Source of the DNA: Williamsia limnetica | GTDB lineage: Bacteria > Actinomycetota > Actinomycetes > Mycobacteriales > Mycobacteriaceae | Reading direction: 5' to 3' | DNA length: 64,000 nt | Assembly: GCF_003217475.1 (NCBI RefSeq) | Contig: NZ_QJSP01000009.1 | Location: forward strand, 62,001-126,000 | Part shown: positions 38,870-53,313 of the stretch, piece after piece | How the letters are laid out: every line of letters starts with the position of its first letter | Numbering within the stretch: position 1 is the first letter of the stretch | The notes under the pieces: model-generated | The model's database searches: none | Told to the model about the DNA's origin: nothing | The model's input: the letters and a program-made list of their open reading frames with translations, nothing else | Program-made: the position numbers and the translations under genes

Positions 38870-39639
38870 CCGTCGCTGTTCGGGTGATCCCGTGTCTCGA
38901 TGTCGACGACGGCCGCGTGGTCAAAGGTGTCAACTTCCAAAACCTCCGGGATGCGGGCGATCCGGTGGAGCTCGCTGCGGCGTACGACGCGGCGGGCGCC
39001 GACGAGTTGACCTTCCTCGACGTCACCGCGTCGAGCGGCAATCGCGGCACGATGCTCGACGTCGTGCGGCGTACCGCAGACCAGGTATTCATCCCGCTGA
39101 CCGTCGGTGGCGGTGTCCGAACCGTCGCCGACGTCGACATCTTGCTGCGGGCGGGTGCCGACAAAGTGGGCGTGAACACCGCCGCGATCGCCAACCCCGA
39201 CGTGCTCGGGGAGATGAGCAGACATTTCGGCTCGCAGTGCATCGTCCTGTCCGTCGACGCGCGCACAGTGCCCGCCGGTGATGCACCCACCCCCTCGGGG
39301 TGGGAGGTCACGACACACGGTGGGCGTAAGGGGACCGGCATCGATGCGGTCGAGTGGGCTCGGCGCGGTCAAGACCTCGGTGTCGGCGAGATCCTGCTGA
39401 ACTCCATGGACGCCGACGGGACCAAGAACGGTTTCGACCTGAGGATGCTCGCCGCGGTCCGCGCGGCGGTCGGGGTGCCCGTGATCGCCAGCGGCGGCGC
39501 CGGGGCGGTGGAACATTTCCCACCTGCGGTGCGTTGCGGGGCTGACGCGGTGTTGGCTGCTTCGGTCTTCCATTTCGGCGAACTCACCATCGGCGAGGTC
39601 AAGGACGCCCTGCGGGCCGAACACATCCCGGTGCGCTGA
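38866..39639 (+). CDS. hisF: Imidazole glycerol phosphate synthase, cyclase subunit
   Basis: A 257-residue barrel that forms imidazole glycerol phosphate with ammonia from HisH. The start [20 protein letters not shown] carries the first catalytic Asp; [13 protein letters not shown] carries the second; phosphate sites are LTVGGGVRT and [16 protein letters not shown] overlap with impA. Confidence 0.97.
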   Translation: MTVAVRVIPCLDVDDGRVVKGVNFQNLRDAGDPVELAAAYDAAGADELTFLDVTASSGNRGTMLDVVRRTADQVFIPLTVGGGVRTVADVDILLRAGADKVGVNTAAIANPDVLGEMSRHFGSQCIVLSVDARTVPAGDAPTPSGWEVTTHGGRKGTGIDAVEWARRGQDLGVGEILLNSMDADGTKNGFDLRMLAAVRAAVGVPVIASGGAGAVEHFPPAVRCGADAVLAASVFHFGELTIGEVKDALRAEHIPVR

Positions 39640-39676
39640 ACACCGTACTGCGCACTATTTTTCGCACGAGGAGCTG

Positions 39677-40039
39677 ATGGACATGCCACTGGACGCCCAC
39701 ATCGCCGGGCAGCTCAAACGCAACACCGACGGACTGGTCTGCGCCGTGGTGCAGGAGGCAGGCACCGGCCAGGTGCTGATGGTCGCGTGGATGGACGACG
39801 ATGCACTTGCCCGCACCCTGGAGACCGGTGAAGCCACCTACTTCTCGCGCTCGCGCGGCAAACAGTGGATCAAGGGGGAGACCAGCGGTCACACCCAGAA
39901 GGTCACCGAGGTCCGCCTCGATTGCGACGGCGACACCGTGCTCCTGACCGTCGAACAGACCGGCGCGGCCTGCCACACCGGCGATCACACCTGTTTCGAC
40001 GCAAACGTCTTGTTCACAACGATCTCGGGGCCTTCGTGA
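39677..40039 (+). CDS. hisI: Phosphoribosyl-AMP cyclohydrolase
   Basis: A 120-residue zinc enzyme without the HisE domain. It has [58 protein letters not shown] and a late Cys in DHTCFDA. ATG at 39677 follows GAGG by 5 nt; a second ATG at 39683 is also possible. It follows hisF by 37 nt. Confidence 0.95.
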   Translation: MDMPLDAHIAGQLKRNTDGLVCAVVQEAGTGQVLMVAWMDDDALARTLETGEATYFSRSRGKQWIKGETSGHTQKVTEVRLDCDGDTVLLTVEQTGAACHTGDHTCFDANVLFTTISGPS

Positions 40040-40094
40040 TCTTCCGACCACCATCCATCGACTTCCGCGCGACAACAGTGAGGGGCACCAGACG

Positions 40095-40277
40095 ATGCCG
40101 TTGATCCAGATCTCTCAGACCCCAGGCCTCAGCGACCGCGTGAAGCGCGAAACCATCGCAGCGGTGACAGACGCCTACGCGCGGGCCACCGGCAAGAACC
40201 CCGATTCGGTGTGGGTCACGATCACCGAGGTCCCGCGCTCGCACTGGGGCGTGGGCGGGGAGCCGCTCGGGCAATAA
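40095..40277 (+). CDS. 4-oxalocrotonate tautomerase family protein
   Basis: A 60-residue protein that begins MPLIQISQTPGLS, so Pro-2 becomes the N-terminal catalytic proline after Met removal, as in 4-OT enzymes. ITEVPRSHWGVGGEPL matches the family C-terminus. GAGGGG precedes the ATG. It stands between hisI and trpE, with only 19 nt before trpE. Its substrate here is unknown; no aromatic degradation genes are in the window. Confidence 0.85.
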   Translation: MPLIQISQTPGLSDRVKRETIAAVTDAYARATGKNPDSVWVTITEVPRSHWGVGGEPLGQ

Positions 40278-40296
40278 TGGCGGGCTGGGAGACTAG

Positions 40297-41865
40297 GTGA
40301 CGATGCCGAACAAGACCACCGCCGCAGCTGCTGCAGGCGGCTTCCCAGACACCACCACGTTGGCGCAGTTCCTCGAACTGGCCGCCGATCACCGAGTGGT
40401 ACCGGTGACCCGCAAGGTCCTCGCAGACTCGGAGACGCCACTGGGTGCCTACCGAAAACTTGCCGGCGACCGACCCGGGACGTTCCTGCTCGAATCAGCG
40501 GAGAACGGGCGTTCCTGGTCGCGCTGGTCGTTCATCGGAGCAGGCTCGCCCGCGGCGTTGACCTCTGTGGACGGCCAGGCGCAGTGGTGGGGCACGCAGC
40601 CGGTAGGCGCCCCGTCGGGCGGTGACCCGCTGGCTGCCCTGGCAGAGTCCCTGAGAATTCTCGCGACCGATCGCTTCCCGGGGCTACCGCCGCTGACCGG
40701 TGGGTTCGTGGGCTTCCTCGCCTACGACGCGGTGCGGCGCCTCGAACGCCTCCCCGACACCACCGAAGACGATCTGAAGTTGCCGGAGATGCTGATGCTC
40801 CTAGCGACCGACATCGCTGCGGTCGACCACCACGAGGGCACGATCACCCTGATCGCGAACGCCGTCAACTGGGACGGGACCGACGATCGAGCCGAGAATG
40901 CGTATGCCGACGCGCTCGCGCGTCTGGACACGATGACCGCGGCGCTGGCGACCCCCGCTGCCTCGACCGTCTCCACGTACCGCAGCGCGGTGCCCGAGTT
41001 CGAGGCGCAACGCAGCCGCGAAGAGTACGGGACTATCGTGACCAGCCTGGTGTCGGAGATCGAGGCGGGCGAGGCGTTCCAGGTGGTGCCCTCGATGCGC
41101 TTCGAGATGAAGTCCGACGCGGACCCGATCGACGTGTACCGGGTGTTGCGCACGACCAACCCCAGTCCTTACATGTATTTGCTCCGGGTTCCCGGTAATG
41201 GTGGACCGGACTTCACCATCGTGGGTTCGAGTCCGGAAGCTCTTGTCACCGTGAAGGATTCGGTGGCCACGACCCACCCCATCGCGGGTACCCGGTGGCG
41301 GGGTGCCGACGAGTCCGAGGACCTCCTGCTGGAGAAAGACCTGCTGGCGGACGAGAAGGAGAACTCCGAGCACCTGATGCTCGTCGACCTCGGACGCAAC
41401 GACCTCGGCAGGGTCTGCGAACCCGGCACGGTGGAGGTCCGCGACTACCGGCACATCGAGCGTTACAGCCACGTCATGCATCTGGTGTCGACGGTCACCG
41501 GCCGACTGAGGTCCGACAAGTCCGCACTCGACGCCGTCAATGCCTGCTTCCCGGCGGGCACACTCACCGGCGCACCCAAGGTGCGCGCGATGGAACTGAT
41601 CGACGAACACGAGAAGACCCGACGCGGGTTGTATGGCGGCATCGTGGGCTACCTCGACTTCGCAGGAGACGCCGACACGGCGATCGCCATCCGCACGGCG
41701 GTCCTCAAAGATGGGCGCGCGTACGTGCAGGCCGGTGGGGGAGTCGTGGCGGACAGTGAACCCGATTACGAATACAACGAGGCCAGGAACAAGGCGAGCG
41801 CGGTGTTGCGGGCCATTGCTGCCGCCGGAACGATGACCAGGGTGAGCGGGGCCGGTCATGAGTGA
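40297..41865 (+). CDS. trpE: Anthranilate synthase component I
   Basis: A 522-residue chorismate-using enzyme. Visible family marks are [89 protein letters not shown] and the closing [15 protein letters not shown] at 40297 follows GGGAG by 5 nt. No Trp-rich leader peptide fits in the 19-nt gap upstream. Its glutaminase partner (trpG) and trpD are not in the window. Confidence 0.96.
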   Translation: MTMPNKTTAAAAAGGFPDTTTLAQFLELAADHRVVPVTRKVLADSETPLGAYRKLAGDRPGTFLLESAENGRSWSRWSFIGAGSPAALTSVDGQAQWWGTQPVGAPSGGDPLAALAESLRILATDRFPGLPPLTGGFVGFLAYDAVRRLERLPDTTEDDLKLPEMLMLLATDIAAVDHHEGTITLIANAVNWDGTDDRAENAYADALARLDTMTAALATPAASTVSTYRSAVPEFEAQRSREEYGTIVTSLVSEIEAGEAFQVVPSMRFEMKSDADPIDVYRVLRTTNPSPYMYLLRVPGNGGPDFTIVGSSPEALVTVKDSVATTHPIAGTRWRGADESEDLLLEKDLLADEKENSEHLMLVDLGRNDLGRVCEPGTVEVRDYRHIERYSHVMHLVSTVTGRLRSDKSALDAVNACFPAGTLTGAPKVRAMELIDEHEKTRRGLYGGIVGYLDFAGDADTAIAIRTAVLKDGRAYVQAGGGVVADSEPDYEYNEARNKASAVLRAIAAAGTMTRVSGAGHE

Positions 41866-42625
41866 GCCCACGGAGCCCACCCGGCCCGCGACGACGCCGG
41901 CAGCGCCATCCGCCCGGGCCGGTCGCGGCCGCCGTCTCGGGATCATCGCGGTGCTGCTCGGACTCGCCGCCGTTGCCTTCTGGAGTGCGTCACGAATGAC
42001 CTGGGCCGAACTCATCGGCGCTGACGGCCTGGCGCCACCGCGCACCTTCACGGTGAAGGGATCGGACTGGACGCCGCTGCTGACCCCGCTCGCGCTGGTG
42101 CTCCTGGCCGGGATCGCCGCGTCGGCCTCCTTGCGTGGATGGGCCTTGCGGCTGACGGCGATCATCGTCGCCGCCGTGGCCGTACTCGGCCTGTTGCCCG
42201 CACTCACGCTGTTGACCGGCGACGATCACACCTCCTACGCCGCCGACGTCATCGACCTCCCCAACCGCTACCAGGCTGTTCAGGTCGACACCTCGATCCT
42301 GCCCGGTTTGATCGTCTGTCTCGGCACCCTGTTCGCGGTTCTGGGAGCTGTTGTCATGCTGCAGATAGCAGCTCGCGATGCGCCGATGTCGTCGAAATAC
42401 AAGTCACCGGCGGCTCGGCGGGCCGAACTCGAAGAGCAGGTCTTCGCCCAGCGGGCTGCCGACGAGAAGGCCGCAGCCGCGGCACAGGCCGACCGCGATG
42501 GGGGACCCGAGTCGGCGCCGTCGCCGTCGCCCGCCGCCGAAGAAGACCCCGGAAACAACGAACGCTTGCTCTGGGACGCACTCGACACCGGTGACGATCC
42601 GACGATCGGTCCTGCAGACCGATGA
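41858..42625 (+). CDS. Trp operon-associated membrane protein (TIGR02234 type)
   Basis: A 255-residue membrane protein with four predicted helices (near residues 28-46, 68-88, 93-115 and 146-168), a Pro/Ala-rich cytoplasmic N-terminus and a charged, Ala-rich C-terminal tail. It overlaps trpE by 8 nt. The protein in the same place in M. tuberculosis (Rv1610) belongs to a family found almost only between trpE and trpC in actinobacteria, with no known function. Export or sensing of tryptophan intermediates is a guess. Confidence 0.82.
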   Translation: MSEPTEPTRPATTPAAPSARAGRGRRLGIIAVLLGLAAVAFWSASRMTWAELIGADGLAPPRTFTVKGSDWTPLLTPLALVLLAGIAASASLRGWALRLTAIIVAAVAVLGLLPALTLLTGDDHTSYAADVIDLPNRYQAVQVDTSILPGLIVCLGTLFAVLGAVVMLQIAARDAPMSSKYKSPAARRAELEEQVFAQRAADEKAAAAAQADRDGGPESAPSPSPAAEEDPGNNERLLWDALDTGDDPTIGPADR

Positions 42626-42773
42626 AAAGTGACAGGTCTCACGAACACTGGCGGTACCCCGAATCTTCGTCTAACACGGCCGCAGCTACCCTTTGTGTAC
42701 TGAAAACACGAGCAGCCGTGTCCATGACCAAGCAGGGCGCAACCTCGTCAGTCGCGCCAGAAAGGGGTTGATC

Positions 42774-43592
42774 ATGAGCACGCAAACCGTCCTCGACTCG
42801 ATACTCGCCGGAGTCAAGGCCGATGTGGCTGCCCGCGAATCAGTGATCGACTTCGCCGCGATCAAGGCAGCCTCCGCATCAGCTCCGGACCCCATCGATG
42901 CCGCAGCCGCTCTGCGCGAGCCGGGCATCGGGGTCATCGCCGAGGTGAAGCGGGCGAGCCCCTCCAAAGGCGACCTCGCCGACATCGTCGATCCGGCCGC
43001 TTTGGCGTCCGCTTACGAAGCCGGTGGCGCCAGGATCATCAGCGTCCTGACCGAGGAGCGCCGGTTCCGCGGTTCACTCGCAGATCTGGACGCGGTCCGC
43101 GCCGCCGTGCAGATCCCTGTCCTGCGCAAAGACTTCATCGTCGGTCCGTACCAGATCCATGAGGCGCGTGCCCATGGCGCGGACGTCATCCTGCTGATCG
43201 TCGCGGCGCTCGAGCAGAATGTGCTCTCGGCGCTACTCGATCGCACCGAGTCACTCGGCATGACAGCGCTGGTAGAGGTACACACCGAGGAAGAGGCAGA
43301 TCGCGCTCTGCAGGCGGGTGCGTCTGTCGTGGGAGTCAATGCCCGCAACCTCAAGACTCTTGAGGTCGATCGCGACAGCTTTTCCCGGATCGCTCCCGGA
43401 CTGCCTTCCCAGGTGATCCGAATCGCCGAGTCCGGCGTCCGTGGCACCGCCGACCTGCTGGCCTATGCCGGTGCCGGTGCCGATGCGGTACTGGTCGGAG
43501 AAGGCCTGGTCACCTCCGGTGATCCACGTGCGGCCGTCTCCGAACTCGTCACCGCCGGAACACACCCGTCCTGCCCCAAACCAGTCCGATAG
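42774..43592 (+). CDS. trpC: Indole-3-glycerol phosphate synthase
   Basis: A 272-residue barrel enzyme that closes the indole ring. It has [17 protein letters not shown] with the catalytic Lys, [34 protein letters not shown] and [15 protein letters not shown] at 42774 follows AAAGGGG. The 148-nt gap to the previous gene is the largest in this block and may hold a promoter; inverted repeats there (CACGGC at 42675 and GCCGTG at 42715) are short. Confidence 0.96.
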   Translation: MSTQTVLDSILAGVKADVAARESVIDFAAIKAASASAPDPIDAAAALREPGIGVIAEVKRASPSKGDLADIVDPAALASAYEAGGARIISVLTEERRFRGSLADLDAVRAAVQIPVLRKDFIVGPYQIHEARAHGADVILLIVAALEQNVLSALLDRTESLGMTALVEVHTEEEADRALQAGASVVGVNARNLKTLEVDRDSFSRIAPGLPSQVIRIAESGVRGTADLLAYAGAGADAVLVGEGLVTSGDPRAAVSELVTAGTHPSCPKPVR

Positions 43593-43608
43593 GCACTGAG
43601 TCTCACTT

Positions 43609-44883
43609 ATGACGTCGTCGTCTCCCGCACCCCTTTCCGATCTACCTTCCGCCAGCGCCGGCCTTGTCAGCCGTACCTCGCTGGAACCCGACCGTGGTGG
43701 CCACTTCGGTGTCTACGGTGGACGGCACGTACCCGAAGCGCTCATGGCCGTCATCGAAGAGGTCACAGCGGCGTACGAGAAGGTCCGCTCCGATGACGAG
43801 TTCCTCGGCGAACTCGATCGGCTGCAGCGCGACTACACCGGTCGGCCCTCACCGTTGTACGAGGCCACCAGGTTGTCCGAGCTGGCCGGCGGCGCACGGA
43901 TCTTCCTCAAGCGAGAAGACCTGAATCACACCGGATCCCACAAGATCAACAATGTTCTCGGGCAGGCGCTGCTCGCGAAGAAGATGGGCAAGAACCGGGT
44001 CATCGCAGAGACCGGTGCCGGTCAGCACGGGGTGGCAACGGCGACCGCATGCGCGATGCTCGGCCAGGAATGCATCATCTACATGGGCCGGGTCGACACC
44101 GAACGGCAGGCTCTCAACGTCGCCCGGATGAGGCTGCTGGGCGCGTCGGTCGTGTCGGTGGAAACGGGTTCGGCGACGTTGAAAGACGCCATCAACGAAG
44201 CGATGCGCGACTGGGTCACCAACGCGCACGACACGTACTACTGCTTCGGCACCGCCGCGGGGCCCCATCCGTTCCCGGCGATGGTGCGCGACCTGCAACG
44301 CGTGGTCGGCCTCGAGACCCGGGAACAGATCCAGCGTGCGGCGGGACGGTTGCCCGACGCCGTGGTCGCGTGCGTCGGCGGCGGCTCCAATGCCATCGGC
44401 ATCTTCCACCCGTTCCTCGACGACTCCGATGTACGCCTGATCGGTTACGAGGCGGCCGGCGACGGTGTCGAGACCGGCAAGCACGCCGCCACCTTCGCCG
44501 GCGGAACGCCGGGTGCGTTCCAGGGGGCCTATTCGTATCTGCTCCAGGACGACGACGGGCAGACGACGGAATCGCACTCGATCTCCGCGGGTCTGGACTA
44601 CCCGGGCGTGGGACCCGAGCACGCATACCTCAAGGACATCGGGCGCGCCGAATACAGGCCGATCACCGACACCGAGGCCATGGATGCGCTCGCTCTGCTC
44701 AGCCGCAAAGAGGGCATCATCCCCGCCATCGAGTCGGCCCACGCCGTGGCCGGAGCGCTCAAACTGGGCCCCGAACTCGGCGCCGACTCGATCATCGTGG
44801 TCAACCTGTCCGGGCGTGGCGACAAAGACGTCGACACCGCCGCCAAGTGGTTCGGACTCTTCGAAGTGGATGGTCATGCCTGA
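43609..44883 (+). CDS. trpB: Tryptophan synthase beta subunit
   Basis: A 424-residue PLP enzyme that joins indole and serine. The PLP lysine is in [15 protein letters not shown], the catalytic Glu in [11 protein letters not shown], and the phosphate site is [10 protein letters not shown] disordered Ser/Pro-rich N-terminus of about 25 residues precedes the standard [16 protein letters not shown] start. Starts 16 nt after trpC; trpA overlaps its stop by 8 nt. Confidence 0.97.
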   Translation: MTSSSPAPLSDLPSASAGLVSRTSLEPDRGGHFGVYGGRHVPEALMAVIEEVTAAYEKVRSDDEFLGELDRLQRDYTGRPSPLYEATRLSELAGGARIFLKREDLNHTGSHKINNVLGQALLAKKMGKNRVIAETGAGQHGVATATACAMLGQECIIYMGRVDTERQALNVARMRLLGASVVSVETGSATLKDAINEAMRDWVTNAHDTYYCFGTAAGPHPFPAMVRDLQRVVGLETREQIQRAAGRLPDAVVACVGGGSNAIGIFHPFLDDSDVRLIGYEAAGDGVETGKHAATFAGGTPGAFQGAYSYLLQDDDGQTTESHSISAGLDYPGVGPEHAYLKDIGRAEYRPITDTEAMDALALLSRKEGIIPAIESAHAVAGALKLGPELGADSIIVVNLSGRGDKDVDTAAKWFGLFEVDGHA

Positions 44884-45703
44884 AACCCCCTCGGCCGAAT
44901 CTCGGCTGGGACCGCTGTTCGCCCGGTGCCGTGAGGAAAAGCGCAGCGCCCTCATCGGGTACCTGCCGGTCGGTTACCCCGACCTGCCGGGCTCGCTCGA
45001 CGCGATGCGCACGATGGTCGAGGCCGGATGCGACATCATCGAGGTCGGGGTCCCGTACTCCGATCCGGTGATGGACGGACCGACGATCCAGGAAGCCGCC
45101 GAACAAGCGCTGCGTCAGGGTATTCGCGTCAAAGACGTCTTCAAGGCCGTGGAGGCGATCTCCGAGGCCGGTGGCAACGCCGTGGTGATGACCTACTGGA
45201 ATCCGGTGTTGGCGTACGGTATCGACGCATTTGCCCGCGATCTGGCAGGAGCCGGCGGCCTGGGTTTGATCACTCCCAACCTGATTCCCGAAGAGGCCGA
45301 CCAGTGGATCGCCGCCTCCCACCAGCACCACCTCGACCGGATTTTCCTCGTCGCTCCGTCGTCGACGGAGGAGCGGCTCGCGATGACCCTCGAAGCGAGC
45401 AGTGGGTTCGTATACGCCGCCTCGACGATGGGCGTCACCGGTGCTCGAGACAGCGTCTCGACGATGGCGCCCGAGCTCTGTGCCCGGGTACGACTGCACT
45501 CCGACATCCCGATCGGTGTCGGCCTCGGCGTGCGAAACAAGAAGCAGGCCGCCGAGATCGCCGGTTATGCCGATGGCGTGATCGTCGGATCCGCGTTGGT
45601 CAGCGCAGTGGCCGAGAGTTCTGACGCGCTTCGCGCGCTCACCGCCGAACTGGCCGAGGGTGTCCGCGCCGGACACACAGAGAGTGCCGAGGTCCATTCG
45701 TGA
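44876..45703 (+). CDS. trpA: Tryptophan synthase alpha subunit
   Basis: A 275-residue barrel subunit that releases indole. Catalytic Glu and Asp are in [19 protein letters not shown], the central motif is [11 protein letters not shown], and the phosphate loop is [17 protein letters not shown] at 44876 overlaps trpB by 8 nt; an upstream in-frame ATG at 44870 is also possible. The lgt start overlaps its stop (GTGA). Confidence 0.96.
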   Translation: MPETPSAESRLGPLFARCREEKRSALIGYLPVGYPDLPGSLDAMRTMVEAGCDIIEVGVPYSDPVMDGPTIQEAAEQALRQGIRVKDVFKAVEAISEAGGNAVVMTYWNPVLAYGIDAFARDLAGAGGLGLITPNLIPEEADQWIAASHQHHLDRIFLVAPSSTEERLAMTLEASSGFVYAASTMGVTGARDSVSTMAPELCARVRLHSDIPIGVGLGVRNKKQAAEIAGYADGVIVGSALVSAVAESSDALRALTAELAEGVRAGHTESAEVHS

Positions 45704-47007
45704 GCACCGAGGTGCTGGCCTACATCCCCAGTCCGTCGCAGGGTGTGTGGAATCTGGGCCCGTTCCCACTACGGGCCTACGCGTTGTGCATCATCGTCGG
45801 GATCGTCGTTGCCATCTTCTGGGGCAACCGACGCTGGGTGGCCCGCGGTGGCCGCGACGGAGAAGTTCTCGATGTCGCCATCTGGGCAGTGCCCTTCGGT
45901 CTGATCGGTGGTCGGATCTACCATGTCGCCACCGACTGGAGTACCTACTTCGGTGACGGACCGAAGAGCCCGATGGACGCCCTCAAGATCTGGGACGGCG
46001 GACTCGGCATCTGGGGTGCTGTGGCTTTCGGCGCGCTCGGTGCCTGGATCGGTGCCCGCCGGGCGGGAATCAAACTCCCTCCGTTCGGCGACGCGATAGC
46101 ACCCGGCATCCTGCTGGCTCAGGCGATCGGCCGACTCGGGAACTACTTCAACCAGGAGTTGTACGGCGACCGCACCGACCTGCCGTGGGGTCTGGAGATC
46201 TTCGAGCGCTCGGACTCGTCCGGCTTCACGAGCCCGGGCCTGATCGACGGCAAATCCACCGGTGTGGTGTACGCCGTGGTGCAACCGACGTTCCTGTACG
46301 AACTGCTGTGGAACGTGCTGGTGGTACTGGCACTGGTCTACATCGATCGTCGGTTCCGGATCGGGCACGGGCGGTTGTTCGCCCTGTACGTCGCCGGCTA
46401 CTGCCTCGGGCGGTTCGTCATCGAGACGCTGCGCACCGACACCGCGACGCTGCTCTGGGGTATCCGCATCAACCTCTTCACCGCGGCCATCGTGTTCGCA
46501 TGTGCCGCCATCTACGTGGTGATCGCGCCCAAGGGTCGCGAGACCCCGGCCGAGATCTATCACCCGGGCAGCGGACCGGATCCCGCGCTCAGTGAGGACC
46601 CGGTCGACGGCTTCTTCGAGGACGAGGCTCCTGTAGCGACGAAGACGAAACCGGCCAAGGCCGCAACGCAGACTGTCGAGCCCGAGACCAAGTTGGCAGG
46701 GACCAGCACCGAAACAGAGACCAGGACCGACACAGGGACCAAGACCGACACAGGGGTCAAGACCGAAACAGAGACCAAGACCGAGGCCAAGCCTGCTGGA
46801 GCCAAGCCTGCTGAGGCCAAGCCCGCCGCGACCGAAGACAAGCCCGCCGCGACCGAAGCCAAGCCCGCCGCGACCGAAGCCAAGGCTGCCGAGTCCGCGG
46901 ACGTCGATACCGAGGCGCCTGCCGGGTCAAAGCTCGACTCCGCGGCCAAACCGTATCGGAAGCCCAAGCCGGACACCGCAACCGGTGGAGACGACCAGTC
47001 CGTTTAG
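45700..47007 (+). CDS. lgt: Prolipoprotein diacylglyceryl transferase with repetitive tail
   Basis: A 435-residue protein. The core (about residues 1-285) is a seven-helix membrane enzyme that transfers diacylglyceryl to the lipobox cysteine of prolipoproteins; FGLIGGRIYHVATD and the signature AIGRLGNYFNQELYG are clear. The remaining 145 residues form a low-complexity tail of Lys, Thr, Glu, Ala and Pro (TETETKTEAKPA and KPAATEA repeats) that should be disordered. Lgt tails of this kind occur in mycolic-acid bacteria but this one is long. It overlaps trpA by 4 nt. Substrates encoded in the window include MceE and the polyol-binding protein. Confidence 0.95.
   Translation: MSTEVLAYIPSPSQGVWNLGPFPLRAYALCIIVGIVVAIFWGNRRWVARGGRDGEVLDVAIWAVPFGLIGGRIYHVATDWSTYFGDGPKSPMDALKIWDGGLGIWGAVAFGALGAWIGARRAGIKLPPFGDAIAPGILLAQAIGRLGNYFNQELYGDRTDLPWGLEIFERSDSSGFTSPGLIDGKSTGVVYAVVQPTFLYELLWNVLVVLALVYIDRRFRIGHGRLFALYVAGYCLGRFVIETLRTDTATLLWGIRINLFTAAIVFACAAIYVVIAPKGRETPAEIYHPGSGPDPALSEDPVDGFFEDEAPVATKTKPAKAATQTVEPETKLAGTSTETETRTDTGTKTDTGVKTETETKTEAKPAGAKPAEAKPAATEDKPAATEAKPAATEAKAAESADVDTEAPAGSKLDSAAKPYRKPKPDTATGGDDQSV
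46816..46878. repeat. Three near-identical 21-bp tandem units in the lgt tail
   Basis: Three units of 21 bp (46816-46836, 46837-46857, 46858-46878) encode AKPAATE or DKPAATE. Only one or two bases differ between copies. They are in frame, so changes in copy number would alter tail length without breaking lgt. Confidence 0.88.
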
Positions 47008-47033
47008 GGTCTGCTCACCTCTTGCTTGCCTGA

Positions 47034-47159
47034 TATGATCGGCAGTCGCACCACGGCGAGTCTGTCGGTGCGCTCATTTCACCCCACGGGCCAGTGACGT
47101 CCTGAGGATTACTGGCTGGTTCCCTCGACTTGTCGAGGGCCTAGGCGTGGAGGTCGGAT
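47034..47159 (+). promoter_or_regulatory. gltB promoter and possibly structured 5' leader
   Basis: TATGAT at 47034-47039 is a good -10 element, which would start a leader of about 114 nt. The leader could form three hairpins: CGCACC (47047) with GGTGCG (47067), GCCAGT (47090) with ACTGGC (47111), and CCCTCGA (47122) with TCGAGGG (47133-47139) around CTTG. The last hairpin ends 9 nt before the GGAGG ribosome site (47149-47153). No T-run follows it, so if it controls gltB it may act on translation. I do not recognise a known riboswitch class. Confidence 0.5.
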
Positions 47160-51723
<4,564 letters not shown>

Positions 51724-51731
<8 letters not shown>

Positions 51732-53229
51732 CCCGCGCGGATTTCTCGAGGTCGGCAAGGCCGAGGCGGTCACCCGGCCGGTGTACGAACGGGTCAACGA
51801 CTGGCGCGACGTCTACGCCGACAACGACCCCCTCAAAGAGAACGAGAAGGTCGCCGAACAGGCGCGTCGCTGCATGGACTGCGGCATCCCGTTCTGTCAT
51901 TCCGGGACGGCGGGCTGCCCGCTGGGCAACCTGATCCCGGAATGGAACGACCTGGTGCGTCGCGGCCGGTGGGATGCCGCCAGCGATCGCCTACACGCGA
52001 CGAACAACTTCCCCGAGTTCACTGGGAAGATCTGTCCGGCGCCGTGTGAGTCGGCATGCGTGCTGTCGATCTCTGCGTCGACCACCGGCGGCAGCGTCAC
52101 CATCAAGCGGATCGAGAAGACGATCGCCGAGGAAGCCTGGCGCGAGGGTCTGGTCGGTCCGCAGACGTCCATGACCCATTCGGGTAAGACCGTCGCGGTG
52201 GTCGGATCCGGTCCGGCCGGGCTGGCCGCCGCGCAACAGCTCACCCGCGCCGGTCATACGGTGACCGTGTTCGAGCGCGACGACCGCCTCGGCGGGCTGC
52301 TGCGATACGGCATCCCCGAGTACAAATTGCAGAAGTCGGACGTCGATCGGCGGCTGGGACAGATGCGGGCCGAGGGCACCGAGTTCGTCACCGGCTGCAA
52401 CGTGGGCGTCGATCTGACCGTCGCCGACCTCCGGGAGCGATTCGATGCGGTTGTGCTCGCGGTGGGCGCGCTGGCGGCCCGGGACAACACCGCGGTGCCC
52501 GGACGAGACCTGAACGGCGTTCACCTGGCCATGGAGCACCTGGTGCCGGCCAATCGCGAGTGCGAGGGCGACGGCCCGTCACCGATCTCGGCGCGCGGGA
52601 AACACGTCGTGATCATCGGGGGCGGTGACACCGGTGCAGACTGTCTCGGCACCGCACACCGGCAAGGTGCGGCATCGGTCACACAACTCGACTACAACCC
52701 GGAACTGCCCTCCGACCGCGACGACAACAGATCGCCCTGGCCGACGTGGCCGCTCATCCTGCGTAGTTCGTCCGCGCATGCCGAGGGCGGCGCTCGCCGC
52801 TACGAGGTCGCCGTGCAGCGCTTCGTCGGTGACGATGACGGCAACGTCGTCGCCATGGTCCTGGCAGAGGTGACCGTCAAGCGCGACGACGACGGGAACC
52901 GAACCGTCGTCCCCATCGGCGACGAGTTCGAACTGCCCTGTGAGCTGGCGCTGTTCGCGATCGGTTTCGAGGGCGTCGAGCGCACCCACCTGCTGGCGGA
53001 GCTCGAGTTGACCCCCAACCGTCGAGGCGCGCTTGCCTGCGGCAGCGACTGGCAGACCGACGCGCCCGGCGTCTTCGTGTGCGGAGACGCGCACCGAGGG
53101 GCCTCGTTGGTCGTGTGGGCGATCGCCGAGGGCCGTGCCGCAGCGCGAGGCGTCGACGAATTCCTCATGGGTGAATCAGACCTGCCATCGCCGGTGCATC
53201 CGGCCGCGCTACCGCTGTCAGTCCGCTGA
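51724..53229 (+). CDS. gltD: Glutamate synthase (NADPH) small subunit
   Basis: A 501-residue FAD and iron-sulfur protein that passes electrons from NADPH to GltB. N-terminal cluster ligands are in [20 protein letters not shown] and [14 protein letters not shown] fold [21 protein letters not shown] fold [14 protein letters not shown]; the C-terminal FAD contact [22 protein letters not shown] at 51724 has GGAGG close upstream and overlaps gltB. Confidence 0.97.
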
Positions 53230-53313
53230 AACGCATATCGGCAGGAAACCTCATCTGCTTAACACAGCGAATTATGGGTGACGTCTTGGCTACTTACGTG
53301 GAGAGGATCGTCT

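Noticed and set aside
40278-40296. Trp leader peptide and attenuator before trpE
   Set aside because: Only 19 nt separate the tautomerase gene from trpE and no Trp codon run is visible.
42626-42773. Attenuator or riboswitch before trpC
   Set aside because: Only short, widely spaced complementary hexamers were found, and the upstream frame has no Trp codons.
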